Shown one piece after another: positions 39,567 through 48,648 of a DNA stretch of 64,000 bases. Positions within the stretch are counted from its first letter, which is position 1; every line of letters begins with the position of its first letter. The translations under genes and the position numbers were made by a program. The stretch is taken from NCBI RefSeq assembly GCF_001499905.1, contig NZ_LQIS01000009.1, positions 1 to 64,000 of the forward strand. Reading direction: 5' to 3'. The notes beneath the pieces were generated by a model. The model searched no databases. It saw nothing but the letters and a program-made list of their open reading frames with translations, and was not told the origin of the DNA. This stretch comes from Mycobacterium sp. GA-1285 (lineage in GTDB: Bacteria > Actinomycetota > Actinomycetes > Mycobacteriales > Mycobacteriaceae).

Positions 39567-40594
39567 TGCGGCGTGCACCTACCCGACGGCTGGGTCAACA
39601 GTTTGACGGTCCGAACTGGGCCACCCGGCTGGAGCCCGTTGAGGCGAAGCGAGATATCGCAGGCGTAGAAGTTGAAGAAGTCGCCGTAGATGCCGCCGGC
39701 CCGCCCGATGATCTTGAACGCCGTCGGCAGCCTGACGAGAATGTCGTTCAACTGCTCCCTCTGGTCCACCAGCGGTTGCTGGATCGTCTCGAGGTGACCG
39801 ATGGTGCTCTGCAGCAGCGGCCGGTTGTCGGCGAGCAGATCGGCGACCGTGCCTGCGGCGTCGCTGATGTCGGCGACCGAGGAGGCGATCGGATCGGAGC
39901 GGTTCTTCAGTCCGGTGATCAGCTTCTCGAAATCCTGCACGGTCTGGTCGAACTCCGCCTGGTGCCTGACCGTCGTGTCCAGCACGGTGTTGAGGTTCCT
40001 GATGACCTCGCCGATGGCCTGGTCGCGGTCCGCCAGCGCTGCGGTCAGCGAGGCGGTCTGGTCGAGGATGTCGTTGATGGTGCCGCCCTGGCCCTGGAAG
40101 ACGGTGATGATCGACTTGGCGATCTCGTTGACCTTGTCGGGATCCAGTGCCCGGAACACCGGCCGGAACCCGCCGATCAGCGCGTCGAGATCCAGCGCGG
40201 GGTGGGTGCGCTCGATCGGGATCGTGGCGCCGGCGGGCATCCGCTTGTCGCTGTCGCCCCGCTTGAGTTCGAGGTACCTGTCGCCGATCAGGTTCAGATA
40301 GCGGATCGAGGCGGTGGTGCCTTCGAACAGCGGCAGCGACCGGTCGACGTTGAACTCGACCTTCGCCTGCGTGCCGCCGTTGGTCAGCTCGACCTTGGAC
40401 ACCTTGCCGACCTCTACACCCGAGGCACGGACGAACTGTCCGGAGCGAAGGCCGCTGGCACTCGAGAAGATCGCGGTATAGCCGGTGGTGCGGTCGAAGC
40501 GCACCTGCCCGAACACCACCACGATGATCGCGGTGAACAGCAACAGCACCAGCGAGAAGGCGCCGAGCTTGATGGCGGTACCGGTGATTTTCAT
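39563..40594 (-). CDS. mce1B: Mce1B, MCE-family subunit
   Basis: 343 residues, the shortest of the six, without the Pro-rich tail. Anchor helix about 11-29, MCE domain about 38-115 (LRSGQFVRASGVEVGKVSKVEL), then needle helices. ATG at 40594 (MKITGTAIKLG) overlaps the mce1A stop in an ATGA. Confidence 0.94.
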   Translation of the reverse strand: MKITGTAIKLGAFSLVLLLFTAIIVVVFGQVRFDRTTGYTAIFSSASGLRSGQFVRASGVEVGKVSKVELTNGGTQAKVEFNVDRSLPLFEGTTASIRYLNLIGDRYLELKRGDSDKRMPAGATIPIERTHPALDLDALIGGFRPVFRALDPDKVNEIAKSIITVFQGQGGTINDILDQTASLTAALADRDQAIGEVIRNLNTVLDTTVRHQAEFDQTVQDFEKLITGLKNRSDPIASSVADISDAAGTVADLLADNRPLLQSTIGHLETIQQPLVDQREQLNDILVRLPTAFKIIGRAGGIYGDFFNFYACDISLRLNGLQPGGPVRTVKLLTQPSGRCTPQ

Positions 40595-41802
40595 GGGTTG
40601 ATCGTGTTCTCCCCGATTTGGCGACCCCAGACGTACTCGATCAGGATCGGTTGGCCCAACTCGAAGTGGTTGTACGGCGCGATCGACGCACCGGTGTCCA
40701 TGACCAGATACGGCGCGGGCCACAGGTCGCGGGTCACCGGCTGCCAACAGCCGGGACGACCTTCAGGACCACCTCGCGCGTTCACTCGCGGCAGGTTGTC
40801 CGGATACACGTACGGGTTCGCCGCGCCCATCAGCTCCGACAGCGTCCGCAGCGAATAACCGTTGCCGCCGAGCGAGGCCGCCACCTTGGGCTCCACATCG
40901 TGGAAATTGCGGATCGTGCAGAACAGCCCTGGGCTGTACTCGTCGAGAAGCTCAGAGGTGATGACGAGGTCCTCTGCACCCCGCACCAGATACGGTCCGC
41001 TGCGCTCGAAGATGTCGGCACCGATGTTGCCGAAGCCGATCGACGCGACCAGGGCCTGATCCAGGTTGCCTTGCTGTTCGTTGAGCGTACGGGCGGTGGT
41101 GACCGCGTTCTCCAGCCCGTCGAACAGATCAGGCGCGGCGTTGGCGTACACCTCGCCGAGGTCGGCCAGCAGCCGGTTGTCCCGACGGAGTTCGGGCATC
41201 CTGGCGTTGACGTCGGTGAGGATCTCGTTGCCGTTGATGATCGACTGGCCGAAGCGATCGCCCAGCCCGTCGAGCGCTTCGGCCGTCGCGCTGAGTGTCT
41301 GGTTCAGCTTGATCGGGTCGACCTGCTCCGAAATCGACACGACCGTTTCGAACAAGGTGTTGAACTCTGTGGTCACCGTCGTCACGTCGATCACATCCGA
41401 CGACGTGATGCGTTGCGGTGTCGGGTTTTTCGGGCTCGAGAAGTTGACGTACTTGTTGCCGAAGACGGTGGTCGCATCGATGCTGGCGTCGACGTTCTTC
41501 GGAATCAGCTCGAGGTACTTGGGGTCCACGTCGAGAATGATCTTGGCCCTGGGCTGGCCGCCGACGTCGACCGCTTCCACGTTCGCCACCCGGCCGATCT
41601 CGACACCGTTGTATGTCACCTTGGCGCCGGGATCCATGGACAGGCCCGACCGCGCGGAGATCATCGTCAACTGTTCGCGCGGCAGGAACTCGCCGCGGAA
41701 CTGCATGTACACCAGCACCAGCCCGACGACGGCCAGCAGGGTCAGCACCAGCCCGGCCAGCTTGTACGGCGGGGTGCGGGGGTTGTTGAGTGGGGCGGTC
41801 AT
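40591..41802 (-). CDS. mce1A: Mce1A, MCE-family subunit
   Basis: 403 residues: anchor helix about 15-33, MCE domain about 40-120 (MDPGAKVTYNGVEIGRVANVE) and a helical region; the C-terminal ~90 residues (VYPDNLPRVNARGGPEGRPGCW) are shared with Mce1A proteins. Mce1A is the subunit linked to entry into host cells in M. tuberculosis. Here the primary role is as part of the lipid tunnel. Follows yrbE1B with 4 bases between. Confidence 0.94.
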   Translation of the reverse strand: MTAPLNNPRTPPYKLAGLVLTLLAVVGLVLVYMQFRGEFLPREQLTMISARSGLSMDPGAKVTYNGVEIGRVANVEAVDVGGQPRAKIILDVDPKYLELIPKNVDASIDATTVFGNKYVNFSSPKNPTPQRITSSDVIDVTTVTTEFNTLFETVVSISEQVDPIKLNQTLSATAEALDGLGDRFGQSIINGNEILTDVNARMPELRRDNRLLADLGEVYANAAPDLFDGLENAVTTARTLNEQQGNLDQALVASIGFGNIGADIFERSGPYLVRGAEDLVITSELLDEYSPGLFCTIRNFHDVEPKVAASLGGNGYSLRTLSELMGAANPYVYPDNLPRVNARGGPEGRPGCWQPVTRDLWPAPYLVMDTGASIAPYNHFELGQPILIEYVWGRQIGENTINP

Positions 41803-41806
41803 CGCG

Positions 41807-42676
41807 CTACACCGTCAGGTTGAAGTTCGGGTCGACGCCGTAGAGCGCCAACGAGGCGAACAGGACCACACAGACGATCGCCACCAGCGATGCGCGCATC
41901 GAGCGACCGACGGCCTCGCCGACGCCGACCGGGCCGCCGCTGGCGAAGTACCCGTAGTAGCAGTGGTTGAGCATCACGATGACCGAGATGATCACTGCCT
42001 GGATGAACGACCAGAAGACGTCGTCGGGACGCAGGAACGTCCGGAAGTAGTGCTCGTAGGTGCCGATCGACTGGCCGTAGAAGAACGTGGTGGTCACCTG
42101 AGCCGACAGGAAGCTCATGATGATCGCCATCGCGTACAGCGGGATGATCACGATGAAGCCCGCCATGATCCGGGTCGACACCAGGTACGAGATCGACTTG
42201 ATGCCCATCACCTCGAGGGCGTCGATCTCCTCGCTGATGCGCATGGCGCCGAGCTCCGCGGTCGCGCCCGCTCCGACGGTGGCGGCCAGCGCCTGACCCG
42301 CGACGACCGGTGCGGCGATGCGCACGTTGATCAGCGCGGCGAAGAAGCCGGTGAACGCTTCGACACCGATGTTGCCGAGCGAGGCGAACCCCTGGATCGC
42401 GACCAGCGACGAACCGGACAGCGTCACGAAGCCGACGATCGCGACCGTACCGCCGATCACGGCCATCGCTCCCGTGCCCATGCCGATCTCGGCGATCAGG
42501 CGCAGCGTCTCCTTGCGGTAGTAGCGCAGTGCGTGGCCGATCGACCCGACCGCGGTGATGACGAACCACGCGACGTGCCCAACGCTGTCGAGGAACCGCC
42601 CGGGCGCACTGGCGAGGTTCTGCGCACGGCTGAACCCCCGCGGAAACCGAGAACGCAGGACGGTTGTCGTCGACAC
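41807..42676 (-). CDS. yrbE1B: YrbE1B, MlaE-type permease of the Mce1 importer
   Basis: 289 residues, six predicted helices of the MlaE/YrbE permease fold. Signature EEIDALEVMGIKSISYLVSTRIMAG at about 155-180 is the cytoplasmic coupling helix that contacts the ATPase (MceG, encoded elsewhere). GTG at 42676 chosen, one base after the yrbE1A stop; a longer frame would overlap it. Confidence 0.94.
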   Translation of the reverse strand: MSTTTVLRSRFPRGFSRAQNLASAPGRFLDSVGHVAWFVITAVGSIGHALRYYRKETLRLIAEIGMGTGAMAVIGGTVAIVGFVTLSGSSLVAIQGFASLGNIGVEAFTGFFAALINVRIAAPVVAGQALAATVGAGATAELGAMRISEEIDALEVMGIKSISYLVSTRIMAGFIVIIPLYAMAIIMSFLSAQVTTTFFYGQSIGTYEHYFRTFLRPDDVFWSFIQAVIISVIVMLNHCYYGYFASGGPVGVGEAVGRSMRASLVAIVCVVLFASLALYGVDPNFNLTV

Positions 42677-42677
42677 G

Positions 42678-43475
42678 TCAGCTCCCTGTTCCGAACCGGA
42701 CACCGATCGTGGTCAGGACCACGTTGACCGCGAACAGCGCGATGACGCAGAGCACCAGGGTCTCGTTGACCGCGGTCCCCACACCCTTCGCGCCGCCGGC
42801 GACGGTCAGGCCGCGATAGCAGCCGACCAGGCCGGCGATCAGGCCGAACGTCATGGCTTTAATGATCGAGATGACGACCTCGGGCAGACCGGTGATCAGG
42901 GTCAGCGTCGAGACGTACGCGCCGGCGGAGACGTTTTGCAGGTAGACGCCGAAGATGAAGCCGCCGACCAGGCCGACCGTGATCACCGCGCCGTTGAGCA
43001 GCAGGGCGACGAAGGTGGAGGCGACGACGCGGGGCACCACCAGCCGGTGGATCGGGTCGATCCCGAGGACCTCGAGCGCGTCGATCTCCTCGCGGATGGT
43101 GCGTGCGCCCAGGTCTGCGCAGATGGCGGTCGAGCCCGCCCCGGCGACCACGAGCACCGTCACCAGTGGACCGAGCTGCGTGACGGCGCCGATCGCGGCG
43201 CCCGCACCGGAGACGTCCGCGGCGCCGAACTCCGCCAGCAGGATGTTGAGCGTGAAGATGAGCAGCACGGTCAACGGGATGGAGACCGCGAGCGTCGGCA
43301 GGAACGCGACCCGCATGAGAAACCAGCTCTGGAGGATGAACTCGCGCCACTGGAACGGCGGCTTGAGCAGTGCCTTACCGACGAGAACGCACATGCGCAC
43401 GAAGCCGCCGACCGCTTCCAGGCCGGGTCTGACCTGATCGCGTACGTAACCGACAACGCCGGTCGACGCCGTCAC
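42678..43475 (-). CDS. yrbE1A: YrbE1A, MlaE-type permease of the Mce1 importer
   Basis: 265-residue integral membrane permease, pairs with YrbE1B. Coupling helix motif REEIDALEVLGIDPIHRLVVPRVVA is well conserved. GTG at 43475 has GGGAG about 8 bases upstream and gives the N-terminus VTASTGVVGYVRDQ, which fits the family; a TTG at 43496 is a weaker alternative. A 212-bp gap with an inverted repeat separates it from fadD5. Confidence 0.94.
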   Translation of the reverse strand: MTASTGVVGYVRDQVRPGLEAVGGFVRMCVLVGKALLKPPFQWREFILQSWFLMRVAFLPTLAVSIPLTVLLIFTLNILLAEFGAADVSGAGAAIGAVTQLGPLVTVLVVAGAGSTAICADLGARTIREEIDALEVLGIDPIHRLVVPRVVASTFVALLLNGAVITVGLVGGFIFGVYLQNVSAGAYVSTLTLITGLPEVVISIIKAMTFGLIAGLVGCYRGLTVAGGAKGVGTAVNETLVLCVIALFAVNVVLTTIGVRFGTGS

Positions 43476-43577
43476 CAGTGTGCTCCCGTGGCGCAACGGC
43501 GACTGTCGCGGTGCACCGGCAGCCCCTGTCGCACGACCCCTCCTTGCCCCGACCTGATTGTTGTTGTCCCCGTCTCG

Positions 43578-43591
43578 CTACCGGTCGGTAG
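43578..43591. promoter_or_regulatory. Perfect inverted repeat CTACCG-GT-CGGTAG upstream of yrbE1A
   Basis: Six-bp arms with a 2-bp centre, in the 212-bp spacer between fadD5 and yrbE1A, about 100 bases upstream of yrbE1A. Its form is that of a TetR-type operator. In M. tuberculosis the same spacer is reported to carry promoter activity, so this is a candidate control point for the transporter genes independent of fadD5. Confidence 0.5.
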
Positions 43592-43687
43592 TAAGACAGA
43601 CCACAGGAATGTACCCGATGCGATTCCCGCCGTGCAGGGCATCGGGCGGATTGTGCCTGTAACCGTTAGCAAATCCGATTCCGTTCT

Positions 43688-45366
43688 CTAATTCGTCTGT
43701 GGCGCAGCAGAAACCGTTCGCCCGGAAGCACTTTCGGCGGCGTCAACCGGCTTCGTTGCCCCAAACCGTGCCCGCAGTTCGGTTTTCAGGACTTTGCCGG
43801 CGGGGTTGCGGGGCAACGCATCGACAACCTCGACGGCCTTCGGGTGCTTGTACCGGGCGAGCCGTTCGTCGAGGAACGCGTCGAGCTCACGCAGGTCGAG
43901 ATCCGTTCGATCGGGCGCGCCGAGGGCCACGACTGCGACAGGTACCTCGCCCCACCTCTCATCCGGGCGGCCGATGACGGCGACCTCCGCGATCGCCGGG
44001 TGGGCGGAGAGCGCGTTCTCGACCTCGGCGCAGTAGATGTTTTCCCCGCCGGAGATGATCATGTCCTTCTTGCGATCGACCACCCAGACGTAGCCCTCCT
44101 CGTCCTGACGGACGAGATCGCCGGAGTGGAACCAGCCGCCGGCGAACGCCTCCGCGGTGGCCTGGGGATTGTTCCAGTAACCGGCCATGAGCGTCGGTGC
44201 GCGGTAGACGATCTCGCCGACCTGACCGACCGGAACGTCGTTCATGTCGTCGTCGACGACACGCGCCGTCACCGTGGGGATCACCTTGCCCACCGATCCG
44301 AGCTTGCGGATCGCATCGTCGCCCAACAGCATGCAGGTCACCGGCGACATCTCGGTCTGGCCGAAGGCGGCCAGGATCTGGGTGCCGGGGAAGGTCTCGG
44401 CCATCTGGCGCAGCAGGGTGTCCGACGCGGGCGCGGCGCCCCAGGACAGCACCCGCAGCCGCAGCTGACGGGGCCGGGCCTGTTGTGCGGTGCACACCGC
44501 CTGCCACTGGGCGGGCACCAGGAAGATCCCGGTCACCTGTTCGGCCTCGAGGACGTCGAGCAACTCGTCGGGGTTGAAGGCGCCCAGCGGATAGATGACC
44601 GTCGGCCGGCCCAGCAGCAGGCCGGGGATCATGTTGCCGATGCCGGCGATGTGGAACATCGGCACGCCGATGAACCCGACGTCGTTGTTGATGTCGGCGC
44701 CGTTGGTGAACAGGAACGTCAGCGCCTGGCCGGCGATGTTGGTGTGTGTGAGCACCGCGCCCTTGGGCCGGCCCGTGGTGCCGGAGGTGTACATGATCAG
44801 CGCGGGGAGTCGTTGGGGATGTCGATGACCGCTGCGGGGTCGCCCGCCTCGGCGATCAGGTCGTCGTAGCCGATCACATCGTTGTCAGTGGCGCCTCCTG
44901 CGACGACGACGGTGGTCAGCGTCGCCGAAACATCGGGGATGTCACGCACCGCGGTGGCCACGTTGGCCAACACCGCCTCGGTGATGACGACTTTGGCCTG
45001 GCAGTCGCTGACCAGAAACGCGATCTCCGGCGGGGTCATGCGGAAGTTGACCGGGACCGCGATCGCACCGAGCTTGTTGACCGCGAGGAAGGATTCGACG
45101 TATTCGGTGCGGTTGAGCATCAGGATCAGCACCCGGTCGCCGAAGGCCACTCCGCGGCGGCTCAATGCGCCGGCCAGCGCGTTCACCCGTTCGTCGAGTT
45201 CACGCCAGGTCGTCGTCTTGCCGAGGTAGCGCAGAGCCGTGGCGTCCGGCTGCATCAACGCGTGGCGTGCCAGCTGATTGGTCCAGTTCTGTCGGCGAGC
45301 GAGGTACGGCTGTGCGGTGGGGTCGGGTTCCGGGGGTGTCGGGGAAGTCAACTGCTGCTGCTCCAT
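43688..45366 (-). pseudogene. fadD5: FadD5, acyl-CoA synthetase, split by a frameshift
   Basis: Long-chain acyl-CoA synthetase of ~558 residues if restored, which activates fatty acids imported by Mce1. The first part (45366-44797) ends IDIPNDSPR-stop; the second (44794-43688) starts MYTSGTTGRPKGA, the ATP/AMP-binding loop. Between them the reading should be NDSPALIMYTSG; the bases GACTCCCCGCGCTG lack one base (probably in the C-run) at about 44801-44807. Either the gene is inactivated or the assembly has an error. All other motifs (YRAPTLMAGYWN, GWFHSGD, the C-terminal Lys in PRNPAGKVLK) are intact. It is the first gene of the operon. Confidence 0.88.
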
Positions 45367-45386
45367 CGGATTTCGGGGTTGCGAGC

Positions 45387-45405
45387 GTTTGACATTTGAT
45401 CAAAC
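45387..45405. promoter_or_regulatory. Inverted repeat GTTTGA-N7-TCAAAC, candidate Mce1R operator
   Basis: Lies in the 124-bp spacer between divergent fadD5 and mce1R, 21 bases from the fadD5 start. The 10-bp palindrome TTTGATCAAA (45395-45404) overlaps it. Palindromes of this size are typical for GntR/FadR-type dimers, and Mce1R is known to repress from this spacer in M. tuberculosis, but the exact site is inferred. Confidence 0.5.
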
Positions 45406-45490
45406 ATGGTGTTGCCCCGGTCACACTATGGCCTCGGCCGCTCGGGTACAAGCCCTCGTCAACGATGGCCAGATCGCACCGGAGACCACA

Positions 45491-46183
45491 GTGAACGCAC
45501 CGACCGCACGGCTTCCGAGGCCGCGTCGGGGGGTACGGCGTGAACAACTGTCCGACGAGGTCGCTGGGCGTCTGCGCGCCGACATCATGACCGGCGTGCT
45601 GCGGCCGGGCACCTTCATCAGGCTCGACGAGACCGCCGCCGCGCTCGGGGTGAGCATCACGCCGGTGCGCGAGGCGCTGCGCACCCTGCGCGGTGAGGGC
45701 ATGGTCGAGCTCGAACCGCACCGCGGCCACGTGGTGGTGCCGATGACGCGCGCCGACGTCGAGGACATCTTCTGGCTGCAGGCGACGATCGCGCGGGAGC
45801 TTGCGGCCACGGCCGCTGCCCGGATCACCGACGACGAGATCGACGAGTTGGACCGGCTCAACGACGAGTTGGCGTTCACTGTCTCGCATCACAACGTCGA
45901 GGAGATCGCCGCCGCGGAGTTCGAGTTCCACCGCGCGCTCAACCGGTCGACCGGCCGGATCAAGCTGGCCTGGTTCCTTCTCCACGTCGCGCGGTATCTG
46001 CCCGGGCAGATCTACGCGGGCGACCCGGGATGGGGGATCTCCGCGGTGGCGACCCACCGAGAACTCACCGCGGCGCTGCGCCGGCGCGACGTCGACACCG
46101 TCGTCGCGCTGACCGCCGGCGAGTTCACCGACGGGGCTCGGCGGCTGATCGCTCGGCTCGACGAGACGGGGTTGTGGAGCTGA
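45491..46183 (+). CDS. mce1R: Mce1R, GntR-family (FadR subgroup) repressor
   Basis: 230 residues: winged helix-turn-helix about 15-80 (LSDEVAGRLRADIMTGVLRPG; LGVSITPVREALRTLRGEGMV) and an FCD ligand domain about 95-220 with metal-binding His candidates. GTG at 45491 has GGAG 6 bases upstream; an ATG at 45428 would add 21 residues. Mce1R represses the mce1 operon in M. tuberculosis and responds to fatty acids. Transcribed divergently from fadD5. Confidence 0.9.
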   Translation: MNAPTARLPRPRRGVRREQLSDEVAGRLRADIMTGVLRPGTFIRLDETAAALGVSITPVREALRTLRGEGMVELEPHRGHVVVPMTRADVEDIFWLQATIARELAATAAARITDDEIDELDRLNDELAFTVSHHNVEEIAAAEFEFHRALNRSTGRIKLAWFLLHVARYLPGQIYAGDPGWGISAVATHRELTAALRRRDVDTVVALTAGEFTDGARRLIARLDETGLWS

Positions 46184-46258
46184 GGCTCCCGGACGAGACG
46201 GGCAGGCGATCCGTCCGCCAAGATCGACACGGCACCATTCCCGCTAGTGCCCACCTAA

Positions 46259-46294
46259 CAGCGAATTATTCGCTGGCAGCGAGTTTTTCGCTGC
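46259..46294. terminator. Two adjacent hairpins downstream of mce1R
   Basis: CAGCGAA-TTA-TTCGCTG (46259-46275) is followed directly by GCAGCGA-GTTTT-TCGCTGC (46276-46294). Both are perfect 7-bp stems with AT-rich loops and share the same stem sequence, looking like a duplicated terminator or two copies of a small repeat. Confidence 0.55.
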
Positions 46295-46392
46295 AAGCCG
46301 GGCACCATCGCAAATGGTCGGTGGAGATACGCCTGGGGATGATGTGACGCGGTCGGCCGGAACTGTCGGTCGCTCGCGGCACATTCGTGGCC

Positions 46393-46599
46393 ATGCCCAG
46401 CAAGCGGCACATCTACGGCGTCGAACTTCAACATGTCCTGACGTTCTATCTGACCCAGAACGGCCCGACGACGCCCTCGACTACTACAACTTCGCACTAC
46501 CCGGACCGGATTCACAAGCGAGTGATCGACCTGCGGGCGGAAGCCGACATGCTCGCCGGCCGCGACTTCGAGAAGTGGCTGGATGCCCTGCCCGACTGA
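46393..46599 (+). CDS. Small hypothetical protein
   Basis: 68 residues from ATG 46393 (MPSKRHIYGVELQHVLTFYL). There is a Thr-rich middle (TTPSTTTTSHYP) and an acidic helical end (ADMLAGRDFEKWLDALPD). No family recognised. It lies in the otherwise empty 46184-46609 stretch, ends 10 bases before the convergent SRPBCC gene, and has no clear ribosome-binding site, so it may not be real. Confidence 0.35.
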   Translation: MPSKRHIYGVELQHVLTFYLTQNGPTTPSTTTTSHYPDRIHKRVIDLRAEADMLAGRDFEKWLDALPD

Positions 46600-46609
46600 C
46601 AGACCGGCC

Positions 46610-47041
46610 CTACGTGGAGGCCAGCTGTTCGGCGCGGGCCTTGAGGTTGTCGGCCAGGTAGTCCAGCGTGTCCCCGATCGCCTTCTTCACCATCTGCTTC
46701 GGGATGGCCAGCTTGGTCTCGACGTCGAGGTCGACGGTCAGCAGCGACGTCGCCCCAATTGGCACGACGGAGAACTTCTGCTCCTGCTTCTCGAAGTGAT
46801 CGCCCTGCTGCAGAACCGTGAAGATCTGGTTGTCCCCCGGGTAGTAGACCGCGGTGATGAAGGTGCCCGCCTGTCCCTGCACGACGACGTCGAGGCGCAA
46901 CTGGCTGGGCCGGCCGTCGTTGTACCGGGCCAGCACCCAGCACCCTTTGATCTCTTCGTTCCACCGGGGGTAGGCCTCGAAGTCCGCGACGATCCCCATG
47001 ATCGCCTCGGCGGAGGCCGCTACCTCGACGGTTTTGCTCAC
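46610..47041 (-). CDS. SRPBCC-family protein (Rv0164/TB18.5-like)
   Basis: 143 residues, a START/Bet v1-like lipid-binding cavity fold. The stretches SKTVEV (start), DFEAYPRWNEEIKGCWVL and QGTF-like strands fit the polyketide cyclase/SRPBCC group; the residues VYYPGDNQI and KQEQKFSVV recall M. tuberculosis TB18.5. GTG at 47041 assumed; GTGs 6 and 9 bases upstream are also possible. It is followed on its 5' side by the thioesterase gene (26-base gap), likely co-transcribed. Ligand unknown. Confidence 0.88.
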   Translation of the reverse strand: MSKTVEVAASAEAIMGIVADFEAYPRWNEEIKGCWVLARYNDGRPSQLRLDVVVQGQAGTFITAVYYPGDNQIFTVLQQGDHFEKQEQKFSVVPIGATSLLTVDLDVETKLAIPKQMVKKAIGDTLDYLADNLKARAEQLAST

Positions 47042-47066
47042 GAGCACCACCCGACGAGCATATCGA

Positions 47067-47504
47067 CTACTCGACCCGGGCCTTTTCCAGCAGCTCGCGG
47101 ATCGGCCCCGGGATCGGTACCGGCCGCCGGCGGGCTCGGTCGACATAGACATGCACCCAGTGCCCCACCGCGGCGGTGGGGCCGTCGCGTTGCCAAAGCC
47201 CCAATCGGTAGGTGACGCTGCTGGTGCCCAGCCGGGTGACCGCAAGGCCGACCGTGAGCGGTTCCGGGAAGCGCAGCTCGGCCAGGTACCTGCACCCCGA
47301 CTCGGCCACCACGCCCAGCCACGGCACGGTCAGCGGATCGAGCCCGAGGGTGGTGTTGATCCAGCCGTTGATCGCCGAGTCGAACAACGCGTAGTACACC
47401 GCGTTGTTGAGATGTCCGAACATGTCGTTGTCGGCCCATCTGGTGGTCGCCGGCCAGTGCACCGGGAAGTCGGCGGCCTCAGGTGTCTGCGCGTGCTCGG
47501 TCAT
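47067..47504 (-). CDS. Hotdog-fold acyl-CoA thioesterase (Rv0163-like)
   Basis: 145 residues. The block RWADNDMFGHLNNAVYYALFDSA (about 22-44) is the catalytic helix region of 4-hydroxybenzoyl-CoA thioesterase-type hotdog proteins, with the catalytic Asp in WADND and His in FGHLNN. Cleaves acyl-CoA thioesters; chain preference unknown. ATG at 47504. Divergent from adhE1 across 34 bases. Confidence 0.9.
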   Translation of the reverse strand: MTEHAQTPEAADFPVHWPATTRWADNDMFGHLNNAVYYALFDSAINGWINTTLGLDPLTVPWLGVVAESGCRYLAELRFPEPLTVGLAVTRLGTSSVTYRLGLWQRDGPTAAVGHWVHVYVDRARRRPVPIPGPIRELLEKARVE

Positions 47505-47538
47505 GGCAGCAGTGTGGCAGCGAGGGCAGTCTGGTCCC

Positions 47539-48645
47539 ATGAGGATCCGCGGTGCCGTGTTGGAAGAGATCGGCCGCGCCCGGCCGTACGCCGAGTCCCG
47601 ACCCTTGACCGTCGGCGAGCTCGACCTGGCCGCACCCGGCTCCGGTGAACTGCTGGTGCGGGTGGAGGCCGCGGGTCTGTGCCACTCCGATCTGTCCGTG
47701 GTCGACGGCAGCCGCGTGCGGCCGGTGCCGATGCTGCTCGGCCACGAGGCGGCCGGCGTCGTAGAGGAAACCGGCCCCGGCGGCTCCGACGTTCCGGTCG
47801 GCGCACGCGTCGTGATGACCTTCCTGCCCCGGTGCGGCGCCTGTCCGGCCTGCGCGACCGACGGGGTCACCCCGTGCGAGCCGGGCACCGCCGCCAACGG
47901 GGCCGGCACGCTGATGACGGGTGGCCGCCGGTTGTCGAGAGACGGCCAGCCGGTCCACCACCACGTCGGTGTCTCCGGTTTCGCGACCCACGCGGTCGTC
48001 GACCGCCGATCGGTCGTGCCGGTGCCCGACGACGTCCCCGCGGTGGTGGCGTCGCTGCTCGGCTGCGCGGTGCTGACCGGTGGCGGTGCGGTGCTCAACG
48101 CCGGCCGGCCTCGCCCCGGCGACACCGTGGCCGTCGTGGGTCTGGGCGGTGTCGGGATGGCCGCGGCGCTGACCGGTCTTGCTACCGAGGACGTCCGCGT
48201 GGTCGGTATCGACCAGCTACCCGACAAACTCGAGCGGGCCCGCGAACTCGGAGTGCACGACGCGTACACCCCGGAACAGGCGCGGGACAGCGGGTTCAAA
48301 GCCGCCGTCGTGATCGAGGCCGTCGGCCATCCTCGCGCGTTGGAAACCGCAGTCGACCTCACTGGCGCGGGGGGCCGCACGGTGACCGTCGGCCTCCCTC
48401 CCCCTGATGCGCGAGTCTCGCTGTCTCCGTTGGGTTTTGTGGCCGAGGGACGCTCGCTGATCGGCAGCTACCTCGGTTCGGCGGTGCCATCCCGCGAGAT
48501 CCCGTACTTCGTCGAGTTGTGGCGCGCGGGACGGTTGCCGGTCGAGTCGCTGGTGTCGTCGACGATCGCGCTCGACGATGTCAACTCCGGCATGGACGAA
48601 TTGGCCGACGGCCGAGCCGTGCGTCAGGTCATCCGCTTCGGCTAG
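47539..48645 (+). CDS. adhE1: Zinc-type alcohol dehydrogenase AdhE1 (Rv0162c-like)
   Basis: 368-residue medium-chain dehydrogenase. Catalytic zinc ligands are in AAGLCHSDLS (about 37-46) and GHEAAGVVEE; the structural zinc loop is RCGACPACATDGVTPCEPG; nucleotide loop VVGLGGVGM (about 194-202). It differs from the NDMA-dependent enzyme at 21689 in the middle domain. ATG at 47539. Convergent with the acyl-CoA dehydrogenase gene, three bases apart. Symbol given on synteny. Confidence 0.88.
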   Translation: MRIRGAVLEEIGRARPYAESRPLTVGELDLAAPGSGELLVRVEAAGLCHSDLSVVDGSRVRPVPMLLGHEAAGVVEETGPGGSDVPVGARVVMTFLPRCGACPACATDGVTPCEPGTAANGAGTLMTGGRRLSRDGQPVHHHVGVSGFATHAVVDRRSVVPVPDDVPAVVASLLGCAVLTGGGAVLNAGRPRPGDTVAVVGLGGVGMAAALTGLATEDVRVVGIDQLPDKLERARELGVHDAYTPEQARDSGFKAAVVIEAVGHPRALETAVDLTGAGGRTVTVGLPPPDARVSLSPLGFVAEGRSLIGSYLGSAVPSREIPYFVELWRAGRLPVESLVSSTIALDDVNSGMDELADGRAVRQVIRFG

Positions 48646-48648
48646 CCG

